A DNA stretch of 64,000 nucleotides from AG25 sp035517615. GTDB lineage: Bacteria > Gemmatimonadota > Gemmatimonadetes > Gemmatimonadales > GWC2-71-9. Location: NCBI GenBank assembly GCA_035517615.1, contig DATIYM010000035.1:1-64000 (forward strand), given 5' to 3'. The translations under genes and the position numbers were made by a program. Positions 14,813 through 22,816 of the stretch are shown one piece after another. Every line of letters begins with the position of its first letter. Positions within the stretch are counted from its first letter, which is position 1. The notes under the pieces were generated by a model. The model was not told where the DNA came from, did no database searches, and was given only the letters and a program-made list of their open reading frames with translations.

Positions 14813-15723
14813 CGTGCCCTCCGCGCGACTCGCTCGCCGATTTTCACGCTGAGCGCCTTCGTCTTGCCGGCGCGGATCACGCGCACGTCCGCCTCGCGCC
14901 CCACGCTGTCGGCGTCGAGCGCCGCGAGTACGTCGCCGGGATCCGCCACCGCAGTATCGTCGATTGCCACGAGCACATCTCCCAGGAGCATGCCGGCCTG
15001 TTCGGCGGGGCTTCCGCTTTCCACGCTCACGATCATGAGCCCGGTACGCTCGGGCAGCTTCTCGACCTTGACGAGCTGATCGGGGAGGCGGACGGTTTCC
15101 GTGGCCACGCCGAGGTAACCGGCCGGCACCCGCCCGTGTTCCACGAGCTGCGCGAGTACTCGCTCGACCGTTTCCGCCGGAATCGTCGTCGGCGCTCCGC
15201 GCAGCAACGTGGAGGTGTTCACACCCAGCACCCGACCCGCCCCGTCCACCAGCGGCCCACCCGAGAAGCCATCGTAAATGCCGATGTCGAGCCGGATCAG
15301 TCGATCGATCTTGCCGCCGTGCCAGGTGCGCCACGCATCGCCGGCAGCGCTGATGAGTCCGAAGGCGGCGGTGAGTGTCGGCCCGGGACGGCCCAACGCC
15401 AGCACCATAGTGCCGACCCGCAGGGCATCCGGCGGAGCGATTTCGATCTCGCCACCCGGAGACGGATCGAGCCGCAGCGCGGCGAGGTCCGACCCGAGGT
15501 CGCGGCCGAGCAGCGTTGCCCGCGCGGTTCCGCCGTCGGGCAAGAGCACGGTGATGTCCTCTTCACGCTGGATTGTGTGCGCAGCGGTCACGACCAGCCC
15601 ATCGCGCCACACGATCCCGGACGAGGGAATGCGGCGGCGGGCGCGGATCGCGACGACGCGGCGTCCCACGCGCTCTACAGCGCCGGCAAGATCCTGGGAC
15701 AGCGTCTCGAGCGTAGTTGCCAT
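14809..15723 (-). CDS. Trypsin-like (HtrA-type) serine protease with PDZ domain, first copy
   Basis: 304 residues from an ATG at 15723 with a strong Shine-Dalgarno (AAGGAGGAGACA). Triad: His in VVTAAHTIQ, Asp in GSDLAALRLD, Ser in YDGFSGGPLVD. The C-terminal PDZ domain (GLMIVSVESGSPAEQAGMLL) extends to residue 300. The N-terminus (MATTLETLSQDLAGAVERVG) has no export signal, so a cytoplasmic location is predicted, which is unusual for this family. First gene of the coupled operon protease-protease-regulator. Confidence 0.88.
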   Translation of the reverse strand: MATTLETLSQDLAGAVERVGRRVVAIRARRRIPSSGIVWRDGLVVTAAHTIQREEDITVLLPDGGTARATLLGRDLGSDLAALRLDPSPGGEIEIAPPDALRVGTMVLALGRPGPTLTAAFGLISAAGDAWRTWHGGKIDRLIRLDIGIYDGFSGGPLVDGAGRVLGVNTSTLLRGAPTTIPAETVERVLAQLVEHGRVPAGYLGVATETVRLPDQLVKVEKLPERTGLMIVSVESGSPAEQAGMLLGDVLVAIDDTAVADPGDVLAALDADSVGREADVRVIRAGKTKALSVKIGERVARRAR

Positions 15724-15907
15724 TGTCTCCTCCTTCGAGTCTCGGTGTACGGCTCGAAGACTACGACCGGGCGGTCGGGCCCGGCATCGGCCATTCGGCG
15801 GGAGGACGGAACGCGCTACATTCGTGAACGCGGGAATGGTTGCGAGCGATCGAGGGCGGTATTTACTTACCCGAGTTACCGACCGCCTTCTACCGCCGAG
15901 ACTGCCC

Positions 15908-16639
15908 GTGACCGCGCTCAGCAGCATATCCGATTCGCTCGTCCAGTCTCTCGACCTGGAGCTCCCCCCCGTCGCTCTGGCACGCGCGGCCGCTCCGCCC
16001 TCCGGCGTGCGCGAGTTTCAGGGCATCGTCCCATCGAGCTGCGCATTCTGGCGTCGAGCGGAACAGGAAGTGTTTTACGCGAGCGCGGCGCAGCATTTTC
16101 GCTGCCCGGTGGGAGCGATGGTGATGGGGTTCGACCTGCCGGACCCGGTCAAGGACGAGCTGATGCAGCTCGTCGGTGTGATGGTAGAGACCGGCTACAT
16201 GCAGACGAGCGAGCCGCCACGCATTCCGCATCTCGACGGTGGCGCGCCCAAGACCGGTGTGGTCTACGGCCCGCTGCAGCGGTTCCCCATCACGCCCGAA
16301 TTCGTGCTGCTCTGGGTCACGCCGCGGCAGGCGATGCTGCTCACCGAATCGAGCGGCAGTTGCCACTGGACCACGTCCGAACCCGCGGGCGTCGCGGGTC
16401 GACCCGCCTGCGCCGCGATTCCGCTTGCCGCGAGCCGCCAAGCGAGCGTCTTGTCACTGGGTTGCACGGGAATGCGCACGTACACCGAGATCGCGCCGGA
16501 ACGCGCGCTCGCGGTCATTCCCTACGCTGCCCTATCGTCGCTCGCAGGCCGGCTGACGCGCATGAGCGCCGTGAACGGGGTAATCGGGAGCTTTCATGCC
16601 GCGCGGAAAGCGGCTGTGCCTAAGGATCAGCAAGACTGA
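15908..16639 (+). CDS. DUF169 family protein
   Basis: 243 residues from a GTG at 15908; an ATG at 15836 in the same frame would add 24 residues, and neither has a good ribosome-binding site. The sequence (SISDSLVQSLDLELPPVALA, CAFWRRAEQEVFYASAAQHF, CPVGAMVMGF, VVYGPLQRFPITPEFVLLWV) fits DUF169, a family of unknown function with conserved Cys residues seen near redox and metal genes. It is divergent from the protease operon and ends before a hairpin terminator shared with the tRNA-Leu. Confidence 0.8.
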   Translation: MTALSSISDSLVQSLDLELPPVALARAAAPPSGVREFQGIVPSSCAFWRRAEQEVFYASAAQHFRCPVGAMVMGFDLPDPVKDELMQLVGVMVETGYMQTSEPPRIPHLDGGAPKTGVVYGPLQRFPITPEFVLLWVTPRQAMLLTESSGSCHWTTSEPAGVAGRPACAAIPLAASRQASVLSLGCTGMRTYTEIAPERALAVIPYAALSSLAGRLTRMSAVNGVIGSFHAARKAAVPKDQQD

Positions 16640-16666
16640 TAAGAGCTGAAACAGCGACGTCAAAAA

Positions 16667-16703
16667 AACGTCGAGCGTGACCGGTGTCACACTCGACGTT
16701 TTT
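16667..16703. terminator. Hairpin terminator, both directions
   Basis: A 15-base stem (16667-16681 against 16686-16700, one mismatch) with a CGGT loop, an A run on the left and a T run on the right. It lies between the DUF169 gene (+) and the tRNA-Leu (-) and can serve both. Confidence 0.85.
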
Positions 16704-16706
16704 CGA

Positions 16707-16788
16707 TGCCCTGGCCCGGACTCGAACCGGGACGGCTTGCGCCACTGCCCCCTCAAGACAGCGTGTCTACCAATTTCACCACCAGGGC
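16707..16788 (-). tRNA. tRNA-Leu (GAG)
   Basis: Acceptor GCCCTGG/CCAGGGC, anticodon stem CTGTC/GGCAG around loop TTGAGGG (anticodon GAG), a long variable arm typical of class II tRNA (TGGCGCAAGCC region) and T-arm CCCGGTTCGAGTCCGGG. CCA is not encoded. Confidence 0.95.
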
Positions 16789-16837
16789 GTGAGCTACCTA
16801 ACCTAGGAGGGGGTTCCAGGCCGAGCAAGTTGACCTC

Positions 16838-18118
16838 ATGGCTGGCCCGTACACCCCCGATATGCAATACTTACGCCCCATGGAACTCTGGGTCCCGTTC
16901 GTGTTCGGAGGGGCGATCGGCGCTCTGGTCGGCTTCGTCATCGCGCGCCAGCGCACGGCGAAACCGGCAGCACCACCACCTCCGTCTCCGGCGCCCCCGC
17001 CGCCGGCGCCGCGCTCCTCGCCCCCAACGTCCGAAGTCAAACGTGTGGCGCTGGACGACGGTTCCGCGAACGTGCTGAACGCGTTGAACAATCGCCTGGC
17101 CGCCATCGGCGCGCTGGCCGACATGCTGCACGGCTCGCCGCTCGACCCGGAGCGCGCGCGGGCGCTCATGATGTTGCACGGCGAAGTGCGGCGCGCCGCG
17201 GAAATCACCCAGCATTTCCTCGAGCTGGCGGAGCATCCGATCGGAGCGGCGGAGCCGTCGGACGCCACGATCGTGCTGAACGGCGTGCTCGCCGAGCGCG
17301 AGGTCACATTTCGCGAGCTGAACGTCAAGATCACGCGGACCATCCCGCCCGACCTGCCGCTGGTCGCGTGCCCCATGGCGCAGCTCACCGAAATTTTTAC
17401 CCGGCTGCTCGATTTCTCGCTACGTCGGCTGCGCGACAGCCAGCCGCCGCGCAACCTCCGGCTCACCGTCACCGACGCCGGGCCGTCCTTGACCATCGCG
17501 CTATCCGACTCGGGCTCGCCGTTGTCAGTCGAAGCGGAGCAGCGGCTGGTATCGCCGTTCCGGTTCACCCAGGGCGGCGGCGGAGAGATCGAATTCGCGC
17601 TGGCGCGCGCGCTGGCGCAATCCACCGGCGGCTCGCTGCGCTTGAAATCGCGAGTGGAAGGCGGCGCGGAAGTCGTGCTGACCCTGCCCAAGAGCGTGCT
17701 CGGTCCGCTCGCGCAGACGACCCCGGCCGCGCCTACGCTCCCCAAACTTCGCATCCTCGTGGTGGACGACGACGCCGTGAATCGCCAGGCGATGCGGCTC
17801 TTGCTCGAGCGCGAAGGGCACGAAGTGGTCGCGGTCGAGAACGGACTCGAGGCGATTGAGCGCCTTGGACCCGCCAGCGAGGGATTCGATGCGATCGTCA
17901 CCGATCTGCAGATGCCCCGGCTCGGCGGCCGGGCCTTGTGGGAGCAGCTCCAGGACGACCGCCCCCAGCTCGCCAAACGATTCATCTTTGTCACGGGCGA
18001 TCGCGCGCGCGACGAGACCCGCCGGTTCCTGGACGAGAGCGGCCAGCCGGTGGTGTTGAAACCCTATGACTTGAGTGATTTGATCGGGGCCATCGGGAAG
18101 GTCACCAAGAGACGATAG
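16838..18118 (+). CDS. Membrane-anchored degenerate histidine kinase fused to a receiver
   Basis: 426 residues (an internal ATG at 16880, just before the membrane helix, is an equally good start). One TM segment (WVPFVFGGAIGALVGFVIA) is followed by a Pro/Ala linker. The DHp-like region reads NVLNALNNRLAAIGALADML, where the phosphoacceptor His of the family's HE-x-x-NPL pattern is Asn. The ATPase-like region lacks a clear N-box Asn (AQLTEIFTRLLDFSLRRL) and a G1 motif of normal form. The C-terminal receiver (from about residue 305) looks intact: VVDDDAVN, Asp in DAIVTDLQMP, Lys in VVLKPYD. The protein probably signals through the receiver, with the kinase part structural. Confidence 0.8.
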   Translation: MAGPYTPDMQYLRPMELWVPFVFGGAIGALVGFVIARQRTAKPAAPPPPSPAPPPPAPRSSPPTSEVKRVALDDGSANVLNALNNRLAAIGALADMLHGSPLDPERARALMMLHGEVRRAAEITQHFLELAEHPIGAAEPSDATIVLNGVLAEREVTFRELNVKITRTIPPDLPLVACPMAQLTEIFTRLLDFSLRRLRDSQPPRNLRLTVTDAGPSLTIALSDSGSPLSVEAEQRLVSPFRFTQGGGGEIEFALARALAQSTGGSLRLKSRVEGGAEVVLTLPKSVLGPLAQTTPAAPTLPKLRILVVDDDAVNRQAMRLLLEREGHEVVAVENGLEAIERLGPASEGFDAIVTDLQMPRLGGRALWEQLQDDRPQLAKRFIFVTGDRARDETRRFLDESGQPVVLKPYDLSDLIGAIGKVTKRR

Positions 18119-18164
18119 GGCGGTGGCGGGGTATTACTCCGCAACCGATGCTCTTGGGGGCACC

Positions 18165-18917
18165 ATGATTACGCGTGCACTCTCTTTCGACCGCGGCCAG
18201 ACTCCCACCATTGCCTGCTTCAGCGCCGCAACCATCTCTCCCGGCTTCGAGCTCGAGCGACTCGTCGCCACATTGCAGAAATTCGTGGACCAGTTGTTCG
18301 TGCCGATCTGGGGAACGCCGGCACGGCTTGTTCAAACGCGGGGCTTCGAGAAGGGCGCCTGGGCACTGGCGCTGCTCGACAGTGCCGACGTGGCGAATGC
18401 GCTGGGCTACCACGATCTCACGCCCGACGGCCTGCCGCTCTCCAAGGTGTTCGTGCGCACCACGCTCGCGGCCGGCCAACGGGTGAGCGTCACGGCGAGC
18501 CATGAGCTGGCCGAGATGCTCGTCGATCCGGCGATCAATCTCGCCGCTACCGGTCCGGGCGGAACATTCTACGCATATGAGACTGCCGATGCGGTCGAGG
18601 AGGTCGAGTTCACGCTCGACGGCATGGCCCTCACGGATTTCGTGTATCCGTCCTGGTTCGAGGCGTTTCACAAACCGGGCTCGACAGAGTTCGATCATCT
18701 CCGCCGCGTGCGGCGTCCATTCCAAATCCTCGCGGGCGGCTACATGCCGGTGTATCGCAATGGCAGGTGGACACAGGTGTTCGGCTCGCGCGCCAAGGCG
18801 GCACGGTTTGGCCGGGAGGACCGCCGCGGACATCGCAGCACGTATCGGGGACGCCGCGGCATCATGCGTCGCTCGCATGTGCACGACGTTCAGAATGGCT
18901 TAGCCCTGCCGGCCTAA
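18165..18917 (+). CDS. Protein of unknown function with HELAE motif
   Basis: 250 residues from the ATG at 18165, preceded by GGGGG at a suitable distance; a GTG at 18123 is also in frame. No signal peptide. The central VTASHELAEMLVDPAINL carries a His-Glu pair of the kind seen in zinc-dependent hydrolases (H-E-x-x-E rather than H-E-x-x-H), but no third ligand can be assigned. The C-terminal 50 residues are Arg-rich and low in complexity. No family assigned. Confidence 0.7.
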   Translation: MITRALSFDRGQTPTIACFSAATISPGFELERLVATLQKFVDQLFVPIWGTPARLVQTRGFEKGAWALALLDSADVANALGYHDLTPDGLPLSKVFVRTTLAAGQRVSVTASHELAEMLVDPAINLAATGPGGTFYAYETADAVEEVEFTLDGMALTDFVYPSWFEAFHKPGSTEFDHLRRVRRPFQILAGGYMPVYRNGRWTQVFGSRAKAARFGREDRRGHRSTYRGRRGIMRRSHVHDVQNGLALPA

Positions 18918-19179
18918 GTCTGTCCCGTTCGTCCTTCACGCCGCATTCGTGCCCCGTTTTCGTTCGGCCGGTCGATTCGGCCGCTACCGAAAACGGGGCA
19001 GATTGCGTTGGGAAGGAGTCGATCGGCGCACCCGATGCGCGTTGCTCATCAGCGACGATCCGGGCAACGGGGTGTGGCGGGTGAGCCCCATCCGTCTCTT
19101 TCGCCTCTTCCTATCCCTTCCCTGGTGCGCATTATGCACTAGTGCTCGTTCGACCGGGTATCCATGTACCGAGGGCCGA

Positions 19180-19548
19180 ATGAGAATACCGCCGATTGTC
19201 ACCGCGCTATTCGCCGTCGTAGTCATATCCCCCGCTCCAGCGGGGCAACTGTACGCGCAGGGCGGGGACACGGTGCCGCATGCGAAGGACACCGTGCGCA
19301 CCAAGCGTGACCCCCAACCCGCGAAGCCAGCGTCGGACACGGCGCAGTCGAACCCACGTGAGAGCGGGAAGGACCGGGGACCTGCTCCGCCCACCACCGG
19401 ACCCACGGCCCCCCCCCCGGCACCGAATCGTAAGGGTCCGAAAGCGAGTCCTACGCAGCCGCCGAGCGGAGCGCCCGGCGTCACGCCACCGGTGCTGCCC
19501 ATCGGAACGCCGGCACCGTGGGATGATGGAGATCCGGACTACGGGTGA
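19180..19548 (+). CDS. Small secreted proline-rich protein
   Basis: 122 residues from the ATG at 19180. An N-terminal signal peptide (IPPIVTALFAVVVISPAPAG, cleavage probably near LYAQG) is followed by a Pro/Lys/Thr-rich disordered chain (PPTTGPTAPPPAPNRKGP) and an acidic end (WDDGDPDYG). No domain recognised. Probably an envelope-exposed linker-like protein. The 260 bases upstream (18918-19179) show no gene. Confidence 0.6.
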   Translation: MRIPPIVTALFAVVVISPAPAGQLYAQGGDTVPHAKDTVRTKRDPQPAKPASDTAQSNPRESGKDRGPAPPTTGPTAPPPAPNRKGPKASPTQPPSGAPGVTPPVLPIGTPAPWDDGDPDYG

Positions 19549-19617
19549 GAGACGCTATCTCGCCCCTTAAGCGCCTACTCGGCTTCCTGACCTGCCGCCG
19601 ATTGACCCACACCGGCG

Positions 19618-20199
19618 TCATGTAGCGCCCCGGCCGGTTCCACCGGCACGCCGCCCGTCCTCGTGCTCGAGGCTCGTGAAGGAGCGCGAATCCATCGCGT
19701 CGATATACAGTGTTCCGCCCAGGTGATCGATTTCGTGTTGAAGGATGCGGGCATACCAGCCACGCGCCGTGAGGTCGACGGGGGCGCCGCGATGGTCCAG
19801 CGCGGATACGCGCACCGCCCGCGCCCGCGGGACGCGCGCCACGAAACCACGCACGCTGAGGCAGCCTTCGAAAAATACCGCCGGGGTGGGATCGACGACT
19901 GTGAGGCGCGGGTTCACGAGCACGTGGAACGGCACGGCTTGCATCTCTCGCTCGGCGAGCTCGGCGGCGGTGAGGCCGCGCCGTGTGAGGTACTCGGGAA
20001 GCACTTCGACCACAGCGAGCGAAACGGAAACGCCCACCTGCGGCGCGGCAAGCCCGACGCCGGGCGCGTCGCGCATCGTGTCGCGCATCAGTGCAATGAG
20101 CCCTTGAATCCGTTCGCTGCCGATTTCTTCGGGCCGGACGAGCTCCGCGGGCCGCCGCAACACGGGATCGCCGGCCTGAACGATCTTCAGAATCACCAC
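19618..20199 (-). CDS. def: Peptide deformylase
   Basis: Removes the formyl group from the N-terminal Met of new proteins. 193 residues with all three family motifs: GVGLAAPQVG (47-56), EGCLSV (111-116, metal ligand Cys113) and HEIDH (155-159, two His ligands and the catalytic Glu). The C-terminal 25 residues are Arg/Gly-rich and beyond the usual end. Transcribed alone, convergent with the proline-rich gene. Confidence 0.95.
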   Translation of the reverse strand: MVILKIVQAGDPVLRRPAELVRPEEIGSERIQGLIALMRDTMRDAPGVGLAAPQVGVSVSLAVVEVLPEYLTRRGLTAAELAEREMQAVPFHVLVNPRLTVVDPTPAVFFEGCLSVRGFVARVPRARAVRVSALDHRGAPVDLTARGWYARILQHEIDHLGGTLYIDAMDSRSFTSLEHEDGRRAGGTGRGAT

Positions 20200-20283
20200 G
20201 CATCATAGCACGAAAGTGCCATAGTCACTGTCTGACATTTCCTCTACGATCCCTCTCCAAGTCCACTCACTTGCGGAGGACAT

Positions 20284-20877
20284 ATGCGTCGTGCATTCGT
20301 CGTCGGTGTGCTGTCGCTGCTGGCAACGGGGTCGTTGGCAGCGCAAGAGGCTGCTGCTCCGGCGACTCCGGCCGCTGCTCCCGCTCCCGCCGCAGCCGCA
20401 CCTTCCGGCCCGCCGGCATCCGTGGCCAATAGCGCCGCGAAGTCGTTAGGCATGGTGGTCTACCCGGCGAAGGGTCAGGACGCGGCAACCATGGCCAAGG
20501 ACGATCAGGAATGCTACGCATGGGCGAAAGACCAGACGGGGATTGACCCCGCGGCGGTGAAGTCAAACCCTGATTCCGCCGCCAAGGCCGCCCAGGCGCA
20601 CGTCGATTCCGCGGCCGCCGGTATTGGCGTGAAGGGCGCGGCCAAGGGCGCGGCGGCCGGTGCCATTGTCGGTGGGATTACTGGCAACGCCAGCGAGGGC
20701 GCGGGCGTGGGCGCGGTCGCAGGGGCGGCTGCGGGCCGCAAGGCAAAGAAGCAGGCCAAGGCTCAGGCGGGCGCCCAGGCCGCGGAAGCCAACAAACAGC
20801 ACGCGCAGGCGCTGATCGACAAAGTCAAAGGTGCAATGACGACGTGCTTGACGGCCCGTGGATACACGGTGTCATAA
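20284..20877 (+). CDS. Secreted glycine-zipper protein
   Basis: 197 residues with a signal peptide (VVGVLSLLATGSLAAQ) and an Ala/Pro-rich linker. A conserved-looking segment DDQECYAWAKDQTGIDP follows, then a Gly-zipper (GAAKGAAAGAIVGGITGNAS, GAGVGAVAGAAAGRKAKKQA) and a terminal TTCLTARGYTVS. The two Cys may pair in the periplasm. Glycine zippers of this kind insert in or associate with the outer membrane. It lies 6 bases upstream of the Pal-like gene and is probably co-transcribed with it. Confidence 0.75.
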   Translation: MRRAFVVGVLSLLATGSLAAQEAAAPATPAAAPAPAAAAPSGPPASVANSAAKSLGMVVYPAKGQDAATMAKDDQECYAWAKDQTGIDPAAVKSNPDSAAKAAQAHVDSAAAGIGVKGAAKGAAAGAIVGGITGNASEGAGVGAVAGAAAGRKAKKQAKAQAGAQAAEANKQHAQALIDKVKGAMTTCLTARGYTVS

Positions 20878-20883
20878 GGAGCC

Positions 20884-21513
20884 ATGGCCATGAACCAAGT
20901 GACGAGAGTGATGCTGGTCGGCGGGATCATCGCGTTCCTCGTCGGCTGCGGGAAGACCGCACCTCCACCCACTCCCGCGCCCGCATCCAAGCCCAATGCC
21001 GACTCCTTGGCGGCCGTGGAGAAGTCGCGGAGTGATTCGCTCGCGGCGGCGGCCGAACGGGCACGGCGGGACTCGCTCGCGGAAGCGGAGCGCCTCGCCG
21101 CCGAGCACAAGCGCATGGAGGATTCGCTCGCCGCAGCGGCGCGCGAGCACGCGCGCGCGACGCTCACGGCCATGATCCATTTCGAGACAGGGCGGGCGTC
21201 GATTCGGCCGGAGGACGCCATGCTCTTGGACGAGAAGCTCGCGATTCTCTCGCAGCATGGGGACGCGAAGATTCGCGTGTCGGGGTACTGTGACGAGCGC
21301 GGGTCGGATGCATACAACCAGAAGCTCGGCATGCGCCGCGCCGAAGCGGCCAAACAGTACCTCGTGAAACATGGCATTGACGCGAGCCGGATCGAAACCA
21401 CGTCGCTGGGCAAAAAGAATCCGGTGGCGTCGGGTCATGACGAAGCGGCCTGGTCCCAGAACCGCCGCGATGAGTTCGAGATCCTGAGCGGGACGGAGAA
21501 TATGACGCAGTAG
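20884..21513 (+). CDS. Pal-like OmpA-family lipoprotein
   Basis: 209 residues: lipobox FLVGC with Cys21, a linker of repeated DSLA units within Ala/Arg/Glu-rich helix (DSLAAVEKSRSDSLAAAAER), then an OmpA/Pal peptidoglycan-binding domain (TAMIHFETGRASIRPEDAML, SGYCDERGSDAYNQKLGMRR, SRIETTSLGKKNPV). The domain ties the outer membrane to the cell wall. Whether it is the true Pal of the Tol-Pal system is unknown because no tol genes are nearby. Confidence 0.85.
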   Translation: MAMNQVTRVMLVGGIIAFLVGCGKTAPPPTPAPASKPNADSLAAVEKSRSDSLAAAAERARRDSLAEAERLAAEHKRMEDSLAAAAREHARATLTAMIHFETGRASIRPEDAMLLDEKLAILSQHGDAKIRVSGYCDERGSDAYNQKLGMRRAEAAKQYLVKHGIDASRIETTSLGKKNPVASGHDEAAWSQNRRDEFEILSGTENMTQ

Positions 21514-21554
21514 TAGCACCAGGTCGCCGTCCAGCGCGATGTGCCGGAGGCATC

Positions 21555-22724
21555 GTGAGTGCCAGCCTAGCTGAATCTACCCTCCGAGCGGAGCAGCGGT
21601 CGCCGGATCTGGATATCACCTCCGGCGATCCGCTGCACCGGATCGAGCGGCGCCTCGGGCTCAAACCCGGGACCCCGCCCCGCCCGGGGCGGATGGTCGC
21701 GCTGTTACTCGCAGTCGCGATACTGCCGCTGGTCGTGCGCGTCGGCGCCCAGGGCCAAATCGCGGATCTCATCCGCGATCCCTTCTTCATCCGTCTGCTG
21801 ATCGTGCTCCCGCTTCTCGAGCTCGTGAGTCCGTCGGTATCGGCGAGCGTGGCGCGCGCCCTCCAGGAATTCGAGACGAGCCGACTGGTGGCGCCCGAGG
21901 ACGAGCCGCGGTTTCAGGCCGCACGCATGCGGGCGCTTCGCATGCGCGATTCGCGCGTGGCGCTGGTGGTCATGGTGGCGATCGCCTTCGGCAGCGAGGT
22001 GCTCGCCGAAACGGCGCGGCTGCCGTTCATCGGTGCCTGGGCTCGCGACGGTGAGCACCTCACCCTCGCCGGTTCGTGGTACTTCTTCGTCTCGCTCGCG
22101 CTATTTCACCTCATACGGCTGCGCTGGCTGTGGCGCATTCTCGTGTGGTGGCGGTTCCTGTTCGGGGTGTCGCGCATTCCGCTGCGCCTCATGCCCGCTC
22201 ACCCGGACCGCGCCGGGGGCATTGGCTTTCTTGCCAACGTGACGATGGCCTTCGCGCCGCTCATTTTCGGGCTCTCTGTCGGGGCCGGTTTCGAGTTGCG
22301 CGCGCGCATTCTCGTCGGAGGGGAGAAACTGGCATCCCAGGTTGCGCCCATGGTGGCGATCTCCGTGCTGTTCCTGGTCTGCGTGCTCACGCCGCTGCTG
22401 TTCTTCGTGCCCCAACTCACCCGCGCGATGTGGCGGGGCCGCATGGACTACGACCGCCTCTCGTCGCGCTACATCCGGCGCTTCGATAACAAGTGGCTCT
22501 CCCGCGACCCACCCGATACCGAGCTGCTCGGCTCGAGCGATCTGCAATCGCTGGCCGACCTGATCAATTCCGCCAACGCGGTGCGCCAGATGCTGCCGGT
22601 CCCGATCACCATACCGGCGATCCTGTCGGTGGCGCTCGCCTCGGGGCTCGCGATGCTTCCCGCGATCCAGGCCGAGGTGCCGCTGCGGGAGATTGCGCAT
22701 ATGCTGATGAGCGCGTTGCGTTAG
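21555..22724 (+). CDS. Multi-pass membrane protein of unknown function
   Basis: 389 residues from a GTG at 21555. About six hydrophobic segments, for example MVALLLAVAILPLVV, FFIRLLIVLPLLEL, VALVVMVAIAFGS, WYFFVSLALFHLI, MVAISVLFLVCVLTPLLFFV and ITIPAILSVALASGLAML. A cytosolic loop of charged residues precedes the last pair. No motif of a known transporter family is seen. It follows the Pal-like gene by about 40 bases and may share its transcript. Confidence 0.65.
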   Translation: MSASLAESTLRAEQRSPDLDITSGDPLHRIERRLGLKPGTPPRPGRMVALLLAVAILPLVVRVGAQGQIADLIRDPFFIRLLIVLPLLELVSPSVSASVARALQEFETSRLVAPEDEPRFQAARMRALRMRDSRVALVVMVAIAFGSEVLAETARLPFIGAWARDGEHLTLAGSWYFFVSLALFHLIRLRWLWRILVWWRFLFGVSRIPLRLMPAHPDRAGGIGFLANVTMAFAPLIFGLSVGAGFELRARILVGGEKLASQVAPMVAISVLFLVCVLTPLLFFVPQLTRAMWRGRMDYDRLSSRYIRRFDNKWLSRDPPDTELLGSSDLQSLADLINSANAVRQMLPVPITIPAILSVALASGLAMLPAIQAEVPLREIAHMLMSALR

Positions 22725-22816
22725 TCCCGGGTTGGGACGCGTTGCACCAAGGGTCAATTTCTCCCGCACCCCAACCGGGGATATCCATACCTTCACCCTC
22801 ACCGCGGCTCTTGAGC

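Noticed and set aside
14813..15334. N-terminal extension of the second trypsin-PDZ protein
   Set aside because: The extension overlaps the first protease gene in another frame and is Arg/Ala-rich shadow sequence; the GTGA overlap gives a natural start at 14812.
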